From assembly GCF_014641595.1 (NCBI RefSeq), contig NZ_BMIA01000001.1:2480426-2544425 (forward strand): a stretch of DNA of 64,000 nt, given 5' to 3'. Below are positions 1 through 8,721 of the stretch, one piece after another. Position 1 is the first letter of the stretch. Each line of letters opens with the position of its first letter. The DNA is from Dyadobacter endophyticus (GTDB taxonomy: Bacteria > Bacteroidota > Bacteroidia > Cytophagales > Spirosomataceae). Under the pieces are notes generated by a model. That model searched no databases. It was not told the DNA's origin and was given only the letters and a program-made list of their open reading frames with translations. Position numbers and translations under genes: made by a program.

Positions 1-3000
1 CCCTACCGTCCGGAGCCGCACCGTTACCTCGCCGTTTTCGGGCGTGAACTTGAATGCATTGGACAGCAGGTTGTACATCACTTTCGATAATTTATCCTGG
101 TCGAAATCGGCGTAGCGCGACTCCACGGCACTTTCGAACCGGTACCGGATATGCTTGTGTTCCGACAGTTCAGAAAACGTCTGGGCGATTTGTCTTACAA
201 ACTGCACAATATCGCCACGCTCCGGCATAAACCGGGTTTCCTCCACTTCCAGCTTTTTGAAATCGAGCATCTGTGTGACCAGATTGAGCAACCGCTGGGC
301 GTTACGGTGCACAAGCGAAAGCTGCCGGTGAACGGTATGGTCCGAACGAATGCCCCTCAGCAGGTTTTCGAGCGGGGTGAGCATGAGTGTGAGCGGCGTG
401 CGGAACTCGTGGCTCACATTGGTAAAAAACCTGATCTTCATCAAATCCAGCTCGTGCATTTGCTGGGCATAATGCCGCTCCTGTTCCAGCTTGAAATTCA
501 TCCGCTCCCGTTCGATCAATATCCAGCGGGCGATCATCAATGCGGCCGCTATCAACAAAAAATACAGCAGATAGGCCCAGGGCGTCTGCCAGAACGGCGG
601 TAATATCCTGATTTCCAATCGCCGCTCGGTCGATTCGCCGCCTTCTTTTGTTTTAACCTTAAATGTGTAAGTGCCCGGGTCAAGGTTGGTATAGGTGACG
701 CGGCGTGTGTTGTCTGCCTCAAACCATTGGTCATTAAAACCCTCCAATCGGTACTGGTAATGGTTTTTTTCGGGATGAAGGAAATTCAAAGCCGCGAATT
801 CAATCGTGAATACGTTCTGGCTGTGTTCCAGCACAATGCGATCGGTCGTTGAAATAGATTTTTCAAGAACTTGGCTGCCATCCGCGAGCAGACCCGGATG
901 AATGCTTTTATTAAATATTTGAAAATCAGTCAAAACCACTTTTGCCGCCGTGCGCTCGTCGGTAACGCGTGCGGGATCGAAAATGGAGAAGCCGTTGGCA
1001 CCGCCAAATACCAGTTCGCCCGAATTCAGCCGGAGCGCCGCATTCTCGTTGAAGCCCCGCCCCTGCAAGCCGTCCACCTCGTTGTAGGCCCGGACCTGAA
1101 ATGCAGTTGAAGCGGCAGATGTCGCTTTCCTCCTGGTAACCTGCAAATTCACCATTCCTTTCGGGGTGCCAAGCCATAAGTTCTGCCGGGCGTCGACGAT
1201 CACCGTCAGAATGGAATTGTCGGGCAGCCCGTGGCGGGTGTCGTAAGTCACAAATGCATTCCGCGCGGCATCGTATCGGTTGAGGCCTTCCGAGGTGCCG
1301 ATCCAGATCGTACCCGCATTGTCCTGCGCCAGCGACATCACGGCATCGCTGCTAAGGCTGTTGCGGTCGCCGGCGCGGTAGCTATAATGCACAAAACGGC
1401 CGGTCCGGCGCATCAGCACATCGATACCATTCGCGGTCCCTACCCACAAATTACCCTGCCTGTCTTCCAGCATGGACGAAATGTAATCGGAATTGACGGA
1501 GTTGGGTGCGCGGTTGCGATAATGCCGGAATGTCTTCGCCGACCGGTCAAACAGATCGAGTCCGTCGGCCATGGTACCGACCCACAGCCTCCGGCGCGAA
1601 TCTTCAAATATCTCCCACACGCGGTCGTCTATCAGGCTGGTAGAATCCGCCGGATCGTGCAGATACCGGGTAAATTTCCGGCCATCGAAGCTGTTCAACC
1701 CACCGAAGTAGGTTCCGATCCAGAGCACATCCTGCCGATCGAGGAACAGGCTCACAATCACGTCATTGCTCAGGCTATTGGCGTCGCCCGGCTTGTTTCT
1801 GAACTGCCGGAAGCTGTTGTTCCTCCGGTCGTAGTAGATCAGCCCCCCGCCATTCGTACCTACCCACAGGTTACCCTTCCGGTCTTCGGCAAACACGTTT
1901 ACATCGTCGAACGGCAGACTCGTCGCATCGCCGGGTAAATGGCGGACGAGCGAAAATTTGAAAATATTCTGATGGTAATTACAAAAACCCTGCTTGTAGG
2001 TCCCCGCCCAGATCATGCCGGTGGCATCCTTGTACAAAGCCTGAATGCTGTTCTGGCTGAGCGTCCTTGGGTCGCCGGGGTTGGAGCGCAGCGTGGAGAC
2101 CCTGCCGCTTTGTTTGTCCAGGATATTGATACCGCCGTGGTCCGTCCCGATCCAGATTCGGCCGTCAGGCCCGGAGATCATCGCGCTTACGGCATTGTTA
2201 CTCAGCCTGAAATCCGGGCCGGACGTGCCTGCAACGCGAAGGGTGTTTTTCGTGCAATCAAAATTAAATGCCCCGACAGCCGCTTTGACTATATACACCC
2301 AGGGTTCGCCCTGCCCGTCTACAAAAACCTTGTGATTGGACAGCTTGCCCAGATTGCGGCGCTGCAACAACACGCTCCGGATGTCGATCCCTTGCGTGCG
2401 GGCATTCACCCGGGCGAGAAGACCGTCGTCGCATACCACCCAAAGATTCCCCTGAGCATCCTCATCGAAATCCGAAATCGTACGCGTACCCGGCGCATCC
2501 TGCGTAGGTCCGAACCTTACCTTGATGAGCTGCTTCGAAGCCGTACGATATTTCAGCAGGCCCAATTTGTTGTGACTGATCCAGTAGTCACCCGAACGAG
2601 TCTTGATGATGCGATTAAAATCGGCGTCACTGAGTCCGAAACGCTGCGCGGCCTGGTTTGCATTGTGATCGATCGTCTCGGTAACCGGGTCGTAAATATC
2701 GAAGCCGAGCCTGGTATTAATCCAGATATAACCTTGCGGATCTTCGAAAAGGGCATTCACCTGGTGGTCTGAAATACTGGTAGAATCGGCCGGATCGTGC
2801 TTGAACACCCGGAAAGAATAGCCGTCGAAACGGTTCAGCCCATTAGCCGTGCCTATCCACACAAACCCGCGGCTGTCTTTTAAAAAACAATTGACCTGAT
2901 TATGGGAAAGCCCTTTTTCGGTATTGTAACGGACAAACTGATAGTCGGCATGGGACGGCGCGGCCGGATGTGGTGCGACCGACTGCGGCTGGGCCGGTTG

Positions 3001-3072
3001 GCCAATACCACGCCCCACCCATCCCACGAGGCCCGCCAGGGCCAGACAAATATTGATAACCCACCGATTCAT
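1..3072 (-). CDS. Hybrid two-component sensor (propeller-Y_Y_Y-histidine kinase), 3' end cut by window edge
   Basis: The frame is open without a stop from an ATG at 3072 to base 1, giving 1024 visible residues. It begins with a signal-peptide-like stretch, followed by many two-component propeller repeats (pattern G-x-x-W-I/V-G-T, for example around 2870, 2150 and 1870), a Y_Y_Y-type domain near residues 740-810, one membrane helix near residues 825-850, and a HisKA box with the phospho-acceptor His at about residue 888 (NVSHEFRTPL). The ATP-binding N-box begins just before the edge (LLSNAFKFTPENGEV). Family members usually continue into a receiver and an AraC output domain; those would lie outside the window. 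It is divergent from the response regulator at 3137, 64 bp away. The inner-membrane sensor probably detects a periplasmic sugar or other ligand, which cannot be named from the sequence. Confidence 0.9.
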   Translation of the reverse strand, partial: MNRWVINICLALAGLVGWVGRGIGQPAQPQSVAPHPAAPSHADYQFVRYNTEKGLSHNQVNCFLKDSRGFVWIGTANGLNRFDGYSFRVFKHDPADSTSISDHQVNALFEDPQGYIWINTRLGFDIYDPVTETIDHNANQAAQRFGLSDADFNRIIKTRSGDYWISHNKLGLLKYRTASKQLIKVRFGPTQDAPGTRTISDFDEDAQGNLWVVCDDGLLARVNARTQGIDIRSVLLQRRNLGKLSNHKVFVDGQGEPWVYIVKAAVGAFNFDCTKNTLRVAGTSGPDFRLSNNAVSAMISGPDGRIWIGTDHGGINILDKQSGRVSTLRSNPGDPRTLSQNSIQALYKDATGMIWAGTYKQGFCNYHQNIFKFSLVRHLPGDATSLPFDDVNVFAEDRKGNLWVGTNGGGLIYYDRRNNSFRQFRNKPGDANSLSNDVIVSLFLDRQDVLWIGTYFGGLNSFDGRKFTRYLHDPADSTSLIDDRVWEIFEDSRRRLWVGTMADGLDLFDRSAKTFRHYRNRAPNSVNSDYISSMLEDRQGNLWVGTANGIDVLMRRTGRFVHYSYRAGDRNSLSSDAVMSLAQDNAGTIWIGTSEGLNRYDAARNAFVTYDTRHGLPDNSILTVIVDARQNLWLGTPKGMVNLQVTRRKATSAASTAFQVRAYNEVDGLQGRGFNENAALRLNSGELVFGGANGFSIFDPARVTDERTAAKVVLTDFQIFNKSIHPGLLADGSQVLEKSISTTDRIVLEHSQNVFTIEFAALNFLHPEKNHYQYRLEGFNDQWFEADNTRRVTYTNLDPGTYTFKVKTKEGGESTERRLEIRILPPFWQTPWAYLLYFLLIAAALMIARWILIERERMNFKLEQERHYAQQMHELDLMKIRFFTNVSHEFRTPLTLMLTPLENLLRGIRSDHTVHRQLSLVHRNAQRLLNLVTQMLDFKKLEVEETRFMPERGDIVQFVRQIAQTFSELSEHKHIRYRFESAVESRYADFDQDKLSKVMYNLLSNAFKFTPENGEVTVRLRTVG

Positions 3073-3136
3073 TAGCGTGAAGATAACATCGTTTTCCTTC
3101 AAAAAGAATTCCAAATTGTTACGCTAAATTGCCTGA

Positions 3137-3811
3137 ATGAAGATCCTGATCATTGAAGACGAGCCCGGCCTGGCCGAAAGCATCGGCGCCTACCTGGCCG
3201 CGCAGGACTACCTGTGCGAATACGCAACCACATGGGCACAGGCGCGCGAGAAAGTGGAAATGTACCGTTACGACTGCATTCTGCTGGATCTTATGCTTCC
3301 GGGCGGAGATGGCATCGATATTCTCGAAACACTCAAAAAGCAGGGACAGCAGGACGGCGTGATCATAATTTCTGCCAAAGGTGACTACGAGAACAAGATC
3401 AGGGGTTTGCACGCCGGTGCGGACGATTACCTGGTCAAACCCTTTCATTTACCCGAACTTGCCGCACGCATTTACTCGGTGATCCGCAGGAGGAATTTTG
3501 GCAATCACAACCATGTGGTTCAAAATGAGTTGAAGGTTGATCTGCTCAGTAAAACGGTTACTGTTCACGGCTCATTAATAGTACTGACAAAAAAGGAGCT
3601 CGACCTTTTGCTTTTCTTTATCGGAAACAAAAACCGGGTGATCGCCAAAAGTGCATTGGCAGAGCATTTGTCCGGCGATATTGCAGATATGTTCGACAAC
3701 CATGACTTTGTGTACGCACATGTCAAAAACCTGAAAAAGAAACTCAGCGAGGCCGGTTATGGTAATTATCTGAAAACAATTTACGGTACCGGCTACAAAT
3801 GGGAAGGATGA
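3137..3811 (+). CDS. OmpR/PhoB-family response regulator
   Basis: 224 residues: a receiver domain at about 1-115 and a winged-helix DNA-binding domain at about 128-224. The acidic pair is in IIEDEP at the N terminus, the phospho-acceptor is Asp51 (CILLDLMLPG), and the conserved Lys sits in YLVKPF. The C-terminal half ends in YGTGYKW, as is usual for this family. The gene overlaps the downstream histidine kinase by 4 bp (ATGA), so the two form a classical cytoplasmic regulator / membrane sensor pair. The next genes (TonB-type barrel, PAP2 phosphatase) are on the same strand and are natural candidate targets, which is inference. Confidence 0.93.
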   Translation: MKILIIEDEPGLAESIGAYLAAQDYLCEYATTWAQAREKVEMYRYDCILLDLMLPGGDGIDILETLKKQGQQDGVIIISAKGDYENKIRGLHAGADDYLVKPFHLPELAARIYSVIRRRNFGNHNHVVQNELKVDLLSKTVTVHGSLIVLTKKELDLLLFFIGNKNRVIAKSALAEHLSGDIADMFDNHDFVYAHVKNLKKKLSEAGYGNYLKTIYGTGYKWEG

Positions 3812-5079
3812 AAAAGCTGCTCGACCAAAGTCTGCGCCCGCTGGTGATTTATGCGTTCACGGTACTGGTGATCAGCATTCCGGTTTACTTCCTGATCGTC
3901 GACTGGATTTGGGAAAACGAGCTGGACAAGCACCACCATGCCATTCGGGAGAAACTGGAAAAACGCCTCACACGCCTGAGCTTGCCCGACACCGCGGTGG
4001 ACAATATGATCGCCGCCCTCGACAAAGTGCAGCCCGGCTTCTCGTTCAGCGAGACCGCCGCTCCCCGGCCCGACAGCCTGTATACCGTCATCCGGTTCGA
4101 CAGTTTCATGAACGACCGGGAACAGTTTCGCTGCCTGACGACCGATATTCGCGTCAATGGTAAACTATACCGGGTGCTGGTCGAAACGAATATGGAGGAG
4201 ATCGACGAAACGATCCTGGCCATTGCCGCGGCAACGGTTTTCTTTATCACGTTGCTGCTTATCGGCTTTATTTACCTTAATAGAAAAACCGCCTTACGCA
4301 TCTGGCAACCGTTTTACGATACGCTGGCCAGCCTGCACACTTTCCGGCTGGAAACCGGCAAAGCCGTGCCCTTGCCGGCATCGGACGTGACCGAGTTTGC
4401 GGATCTGAATGCCAGCCTCGATTCGCTGATGCAGGGCAGCCTGGCCTCGTACCGCCAGCAAAAGGAATTCACCGAGAACGCTTCGCATGAATTGCAGACC
4501 CCCCTGGCGATTGTCAAATCCCAGCTGGACATGCTTTTGCAGAGCCAGTCGCTGGATGCGGAGCAGATGCGGATCGTCGAGCAGGTTTATCAGGCCATTA
4601 ACCGCGTTTCCCGCATTAATAAGAACCTGCTCCTGCTGGCCCGGATCGAGCATGCGCAATTCGAGGAAAACGGGCAGTTAGCACTCGATCAAACGCTGGC
4701 AGCCGTCGCAGCGCAGTTCTCCGACCGTTTTGAAAACAATGCAGTGCATTACGCCGAAAACATCGAACCTTTTCCCATCGAAGCAAATCCGGTACTAACG
4801 GAAATTCTGCTGACCAACCTCCTCGTGAATGCAGTACGCTACACGCCGGCGGGTGGAGATGTGCGGGTGCATTTGCGCGGTGGTAAACTTACGGTTTCCA
4901 ACACCGGCCCGACGGCATTGCAGGCCGAAAACCTGTTCAGAAGGTTCGCGCAGGCGTCGGGCGAACATGCCGGCAGTGGGCTCGGGCTCGCGATCGCACG
5001 CGAGATCTGCGAGCGCTACGGCTGGCAGATCGGCTATGATTTCGCCGATGGAATGCATCGCTTCTCGGTCCGTTTCTGA
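3808..5079 (+). CDS. Two-component sensor histidine kinase
   Basis: I start it at the ATG at 3808, which overlaps the regulator stop as ATGA and follows a GGGAAGG Shine-Dalgarno-like run; an ATG three codons upstream (3799) is also open. The protein has about 423 residues. Transmembrane helices lie at about 12-30 and 133-157 and enclose a short periplasmic loop of about 100 residues. The HisKA box is ENASHELQTPLAIVKSQ with His227, the N-box is LLVNAVRYTPAGGDV and the G-box is GSGLGLAIAREI. There is no HAMP domain that I can recognise clearly. It should phosphorylate the regulator encoded just upstream. The small periplasmic domain shows no familiar sensor fold, so the signal is unknown. Confidence 0.92.
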   Translation: MKKLLDQSLRPLVIYAFTVLVISIPVYFLIVDWIWENELDKHHHAIREKLEKRLTRLSLPDTAVDNMIAALDKVQPGFSFSETAAPRPDSLYTVIRFDSFMNDREQFRCLTTDIRVNGKLYRVLVETNMEEIDETILAIAAATVFFITLLLIGFIYLNRKTALRIWQPFYDTLASLHTFRLETGKAVPLPASDVTEFADLNASLDSLMQGSLASYRQQKEFTENASHELQTPLAIVKSQLDMLLQSQSLDAEQMRIVEQVYQAINRVSRINKNLLLLARIEHAQFEENGQLALDQTLAAVAAQFSDRFENNAVHYAENIEPFPIEANPVLTEILLTNLLVNAVRYTPAGGDVRVHLRGGKLTVSNTGPTALQAENLFRRFAQASGEHAGSGLGLAIAREICERYGWQIGYDFADGMHRFSVRF

Positions 5080-5142
5080 ATTCGAAATTTCTTCCAAATC
5101 AGTTTTCATTTTTGCCATCAGATAATTCAATATGTACTCTGA

Positions 5143-7551
5143 ATGGCTTTCAAAACAACCCTAACGTTGCTTTTTTGCTTTTTTATCTTGGTCCAGCTCA
5201 GGGCGCAGGTAAGTAAAGTAACGCTTTCCGGACAGGTTACTTCTGCTGCAAGCGGGCAAGCGCTCCCGTTTGTCAATATTGTTCTCAAAACTGAAAAAGA
5301 CAGTGCATTTGTAACGGGAACGATTACAAACGAACTGGGACGATTTAGTTTGCCGGATGTAAAGAGCGGCAATTACCGCATCGCATGCGTTTCGCTGGGT
5401 TACAAGGAATTGCAAAAGCCCATCACCGTGGGCACATTGAGCCCGTTTCTCGACCTGGGCGAGTTCCGGATGGCCGATGATCCCCAAAACTTGCAGGAAG
5501 TGACCATCACCGGCCAGCAGGCTGAGGGTGTCGACGACAAGCTCGACCGGAAGACCTTCAACATCGGCCGCAATGTAAGCCAGAGCGGCGGGTCGGTATT
5601 GCAGGCGCTGAAAAACCTGCCGGGTGTTACCGCCGGAGAAGACGGCAAAGTACTCCTGCGGGGAAGCGATAAAGTAGCTATTCTGGTGGATGGCCGGCAG
5701 ACCGCGCTCACGGGTTTCGGCAGTCAGACGAGCCTCGACAACATCCCGGCGTCGGCTATCGAACGGATCGAGATCATTCATAACCCTTCGGCGCGCTACG
5801 ATGCGAATGGCAATGCAGGGATCATCAATATTATTTACAAAAAAGAAAAACAAGAGGGCTTCAACGGGAAAATCGGAATGGCAGCCGGATTGGGTGCATT
5901 GTGGGTACGGAAAGAAAACCTGCCCGATATCCGTCCACAATACCGCAATACCCTCAAATTAAACCCCTCCATAGCCCTGAACTACAAAAAGAAGAAGGTG
6001 AATGTGTTCTTCCAGGGCGATTACCTGCACACGCCGACTCTCAACAAGAACGAGTTTGTGGACCGGTATTACGACAGCGGCGATACTGTGCGGCAGCAAA
6101 CCAAGCGCAACCGAAGTACCAATGTGGTCACTGCCAAAACCGGTGCCGACTGGACTTTCGACGAACGCAACGCATTGTCAGTGTCGGCACTATTCAGCAG
6201 CGAGAAGATACTCGACCGTGGCGACGAACCTTTTTTCAATGCAAACCTGACCCGGCGAAACCAGCTATGGCAGTTCCTGGAAGACGAATTGAAAACCACC
6301 CTAACCGCCAGCGCCTCCTACCAGCATAAATATGCCCAGCCGGGACGCTTGCTCAATATCGGCCTCAACTACACTTTCCACCGCGAGAACGAGCAGTATT
6401 TTTTTACCAATATCATGCCCGATTTCACCGGTAAGGATGCTTTCAAACTGATTTCGGACGAGAATGTATTTGATTTTAACGCCGACTACATCCGCCCGCT
6501 GCGCTACGGGCGGCTTGAAGGCGGGTTGAAACTGCGCCGGCGTTTCATCCCGACGAATATGCAGTTTTTCCCGGGCCTCAACTCCCCTATCGACAGCCTG
6601 GCAGGCGGCTGGGCCGATTACAAGGAGACGATTCCGGCGGTTTATGGAAATTATGTGTTTGAAAACAGAAATTTCGAGGTGGAAGCAGGTTTGCGGGTCG
6701 AGTATATCAACCTCCGTTATGACGTCAACCCGACCCACCCTACCTATCACAGCGACGGTTACACTTATGCGAAGCCCTTTCCGAATGTCCGTTTCGCCTA
6801 CAAAATCGACGATCACAACAAGCTTTCGCTGTTTTACAACCGGCGCGTCGACCGGCCCAATGAGGTAGACATCCGCATTTTCCCAAAGTACGACGATGCG
6901 GGGATCATCAAAATCGGCAACCCCGCCCTTAAACCGCAGTTTACCAGTTCCTGGGAGGCCGGTTATAAAACCAGCTGGACCAACGGATCTCTCTACGCCG
7001 CATTATACCGCAAGCAGATCAACGGCACCATTATCCGCATCGGCACCATCGTATCCGGCAGCACTTTGATTTATAACATTTTCCAAAATGCCGGCAAAAG
7101 CTATAATACAGGTGGTGAGCTGGTTTTGCAGCAGGACCTTGCTCCATGGTTTTCGGTGAATGTAAATGGTAATATTTATAAAAATACGGTTAACGCATTC
7201 TCCGTCGAGAACCTGTACCCTGTAAAATCCAAATACAGTTCCGCCAAACAAACGCTCACTTCGGGGAGCGCCAAGGTAAGCGCCCTGCTGAAAAGCAAAA
7301 AGACCGAGGTGCAGGTGGTCGCCATTTACCAGGCCCCGGATATCGTCCCCCAAGGCCGCACAGGTTACCGTTTCTCGGTAGACGCCGGTGCCAAACGACA
7401 ATTGCCCAAAGGCGAGCTTTTCATCAACGCAACAGACCTTTTCGGAACACTGGTTATCCGGAAAACCGTGTACGGCGACGGCTTTCATTACACCAGCCGC
7501 GATTATTACGAAACCCAGCTGGTGCGGGCTGGATATAGCTTTAAATTTTAG
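5143..7551 (+). CDS. Outer-membrane beta-barrel / TonB-dependent receptor-like protein
   Basis: 802 residues. The order is: signal peptide at 1-22 (ending LRAQ), a carboxypeptidase-regulatory-like domain at about 27-110 (GQVTSAASGQALPFVNIVLK), a plug-like region at about 120-225 (LLRGSDKVAILVDGRQ, then a segment ending AGIINIIYKK), and a long barrel ending in an aromatic residue (RAGYSFKF). This is the OMP_b-brl_3 type of Bacteroidota barrel, shorter than a SusC and without a SusD partner. It follows the sensor kinase by 63 bp and precedes the PAP2 gene by 11 bp. A role in uptake or envelope repair controlled by the upstream two-component pair is plausible. The substrate cannot be inferred. 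Confidence 0.88.
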   Translation: MAFKTTLTLLFCFFILVQLRAQVSKVTLSGQVTSAASGQALPFVNIVLKTEKDSAFVTGTITNELGRFSLPDVKSGNYRIACVSLGYKELQKPITVGTLSPFLDLGEFRMADDPQNLQEVTITGQQAEGVDDKLDRKTFNIGRNVSQSGGSVLQALKNLPGVTAGEDGKVLLRGSDKVAILVDGRQTALTGFGSQTSLDNIPASAIERIEIIHNPSARYDANGNAGIINIIYKKEKQEGFNGKIGMAAGLGALWVRKENLPDIRPQYRNTLKLNPSIALNYKKKKVNVFFQGDYLHTPTLNKNEFVDRYYDSGDTVRQQTKRNRSTNVVTAKTGADWTFDERNALSVSALFSSEKILDRGDEPFFNANLTRRNQLWQFLEDELKTTLTASASYQHKYAQPGRLLNIGLNYTFHRENEQYFFTNIMPDFTGKDAFKLISDENVFDFNADYIRPLRYGRLEGGLKLRRRFIPTNMQFFPGLNSPIDSLAGGWADYKETIPAVYGNYVFENRNFEVEAGLRVEYINLRYDVNPTHPTYHSDGYTYAKPFPNVRFAYKIDDHNKLSLFYNRRVDRPNEVDIRIFPKYDDAGIIKIGNPALKPQFTSSWEAGYKTSWTNGSLYAALYRKQINGTIIRIGTIVSGSTLIYNIFQNAGKSYNTGGELVLQQDLAPWFSVNVNGNIYKNTVNAFSVENLYPVKSKYSSAKQTLTSGSAKVSALLKSKKTEVQVVAIYQAPDIVPQGRTGYRFSVDAGAKRQLPKGELFINATDLFGTLVIRKTVYGDGFHYTSRDYYETQLVRAGYSFKF

Positions 7552-7562
7552 CATTACTTACC

Positions 7563-8234
7563 ATGCGCTTCCTCTTCTGCCTCCTCCTCACCTCCATCTC
7601 TTCCTTCGCAAGCCCGCTTACACCCGCCGACAGCCTGCGTAAACCGTTGACGTTGCACGCGTTATATACGCCCGCATCACTGATCATCGGCGGTCTTATC
7701 GCCAACGGCCATTCGGAAGAGTCCATTAAAAACGAGCTTGCCGAAAGCCGGAACCGGCACATTCCCCGGTTCCACACGCATATCGACGATTATATGCAGT
7801 TTTCGCCGCTCGTATTCGCTTACGGCCTGGACGCATTCGGTATTCAATCCAAAACCGATGTGCTCAACCGCACCGCCATCCTCGTCAAAGGCGAAGCCAT
7901 GGCACTTACCACCGCTACCATCCTGAAATCGGCTACACACACCCTCCGGCCCGACGGAAGCTCCTATAACTCGTTCCCATCCGGCCACACGACCCAGGCA
8001 TTCGCCGCGGCCACGTTTCTGAACGAGGAATACAAAGACCGCTATCCGTGGATGCCCTATGCTTCGTATACCGTCGCGTCGTCCGTGGGGCTATTGCGCG
8101 TAGCAAATAACCGGCATTATATCAGCGATGTGCTGGTGGGCGCCGGGATTGGGTATTTGTCGATGAAAGTGGCCTATTGGACGCACAGGTACAAATGGGG
8201 AAGAGCTCATGCTAAAATGCAGCCGGTGTATTGA
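7563..8234 (+). CDS. PAP2-family phosphatase
   Basis: 223 residues with an N-terminal signal peptide (MRFLFCLLLTSISSFAS). The three PAP2 signature motifs are visible: KSATHTLRP (K-x6-RP), PSGHTTQ (PSGH), and RVANNRHYISD (R-x5-H-x3-D; the usual Ser before the Arg is Leu). The family removes phosphate from lipid phosphates or related substrates such as undecaprenyl pyrophosphate, phosphatidate or lipid A. The start lies 11 bp after the barrel gene and is probably co-transcribed with it. The stop is only 4 bp from the end of the convergent MEKHLA gene. A periplasmic active site fits the signal peptide; the physiological substrate is unknown. Confidence 0.9.
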   Translation: MRFLFCLLLTSISSFASPLTPADSLRKPLTLHALYTPASLIIGGLIANGHSEESIKNELAESRNRHIPRFHTHIDDYMQFSPLVFAYGLDAFGIQSKTDVLNRTAILVKGEAMALTTATILKSATHTLRPDGSSYNSFPSGHTTQAFAAATFLNEEYKDRYPWMPYASYTVASSVGLLRVANNRHYISDVLVGAGIGYLSMKVAYWTHRYKWGRAHAKMQPVY

Positions 8235-8238
8235 TGAC

Positions 8239-8718
8239 TTAATCGGGCATGCGCCGGAACCATTCGGGTCGTTTCAGTTCGTCCGTCCAGAAAAGGGCGG
8301 CCTGGCCCCATACTTCACCGCTTGCGTTTCGCAGCTCCCACACTATCCCGTCGTAAATGGTGAAGCTGTTCCCGTATTTATCAACCCTGGGGCCGGTATA
8401 GTTGTAAACGATGCCGTCCCGCAGAACGATTTCAAGCATCCGTTGCCGCTCCTGCCGGTCCTGTTCCGAAGCACTCAGCCGGGACGGTACTGCAAGTATT
8501 TCGTCTGGCGTATATCTGAATGAAGCCAATGCATGCTTATTGGCATAAATAAAGCGCGGGTCGGCTGCGGTATTGTGCGCCAATATGCCATACGGGGCTT
8601 CCTCGTGAAGCCATTGATCAACGGCGGCGGCTCCCGGAGCGTAAAGGGGCTTACCGGATAACCGGTAAAAGCAGTCGTTTATTTGCCGGATTAAAGTGTC
8701 GTTTTGTGCAGGGATCAT
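8239..8718 (-). CDS. MEKHLA-domain (PAS-related) protein
   Basis: 159 residues, nearly all one MEKHLA domain. The recognisable parts are ILAHNTAADPRFIYANKHAL near residue 40, the RLSASE motif, and the C-terminal segment VWELRNASGEVWGQAALF. In plants this domain closes HD-ZIP III transcription factors; in bacteria it is usually free-standing and of unknown function, with a PAS-like fold that may bind a small ligand. It starts 3 bp after the stop of the thiamine-diphosphate enzyme on the same strand, so translation is probably coupled. That pairing suggests it senses or processes something linked to that enzyme, which is inference. Confidence 0.8.
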   Translation of the reverse strand: MIPAQNDTLIRQINDCFYRLSGKPLYAPGAAAVDQWLHEEAPYGILAHNTAADPRFIYANKHALASFRYTPDEILAVPSRLSASEQDRQERQRMLEIVLRDGIVYNYTGPRVDKYGNSFTIYDGIVWELRNASGEVWGQAALFWTDELKRPEWFRRMPD

Positions 8719-8721
8719 TCG

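Noticed and set aside
1231..2772. Two long rightward open frames of 235 and 277 residues
   Set aside because: They lie antisense to the continuous, motif-rich hybrid sensor gene on the minus strand; their translations have no domain signature and shadow the GC-rich codons.
3799..3807. Upstream ATG for the histidine kinase
   Set aside because: The ATG at 3808 gives the usual ATGA overlap with the regulator and has the better Shine-Dalgarno spacing; the three extra residues add nothing.
5161..5940. Leftward open frame of 259 residues inside the barrel gene
   Set aside because: It is antisense to a full TonB-type barrel whose domain order is intact; the translated sequence has no recognisable family.
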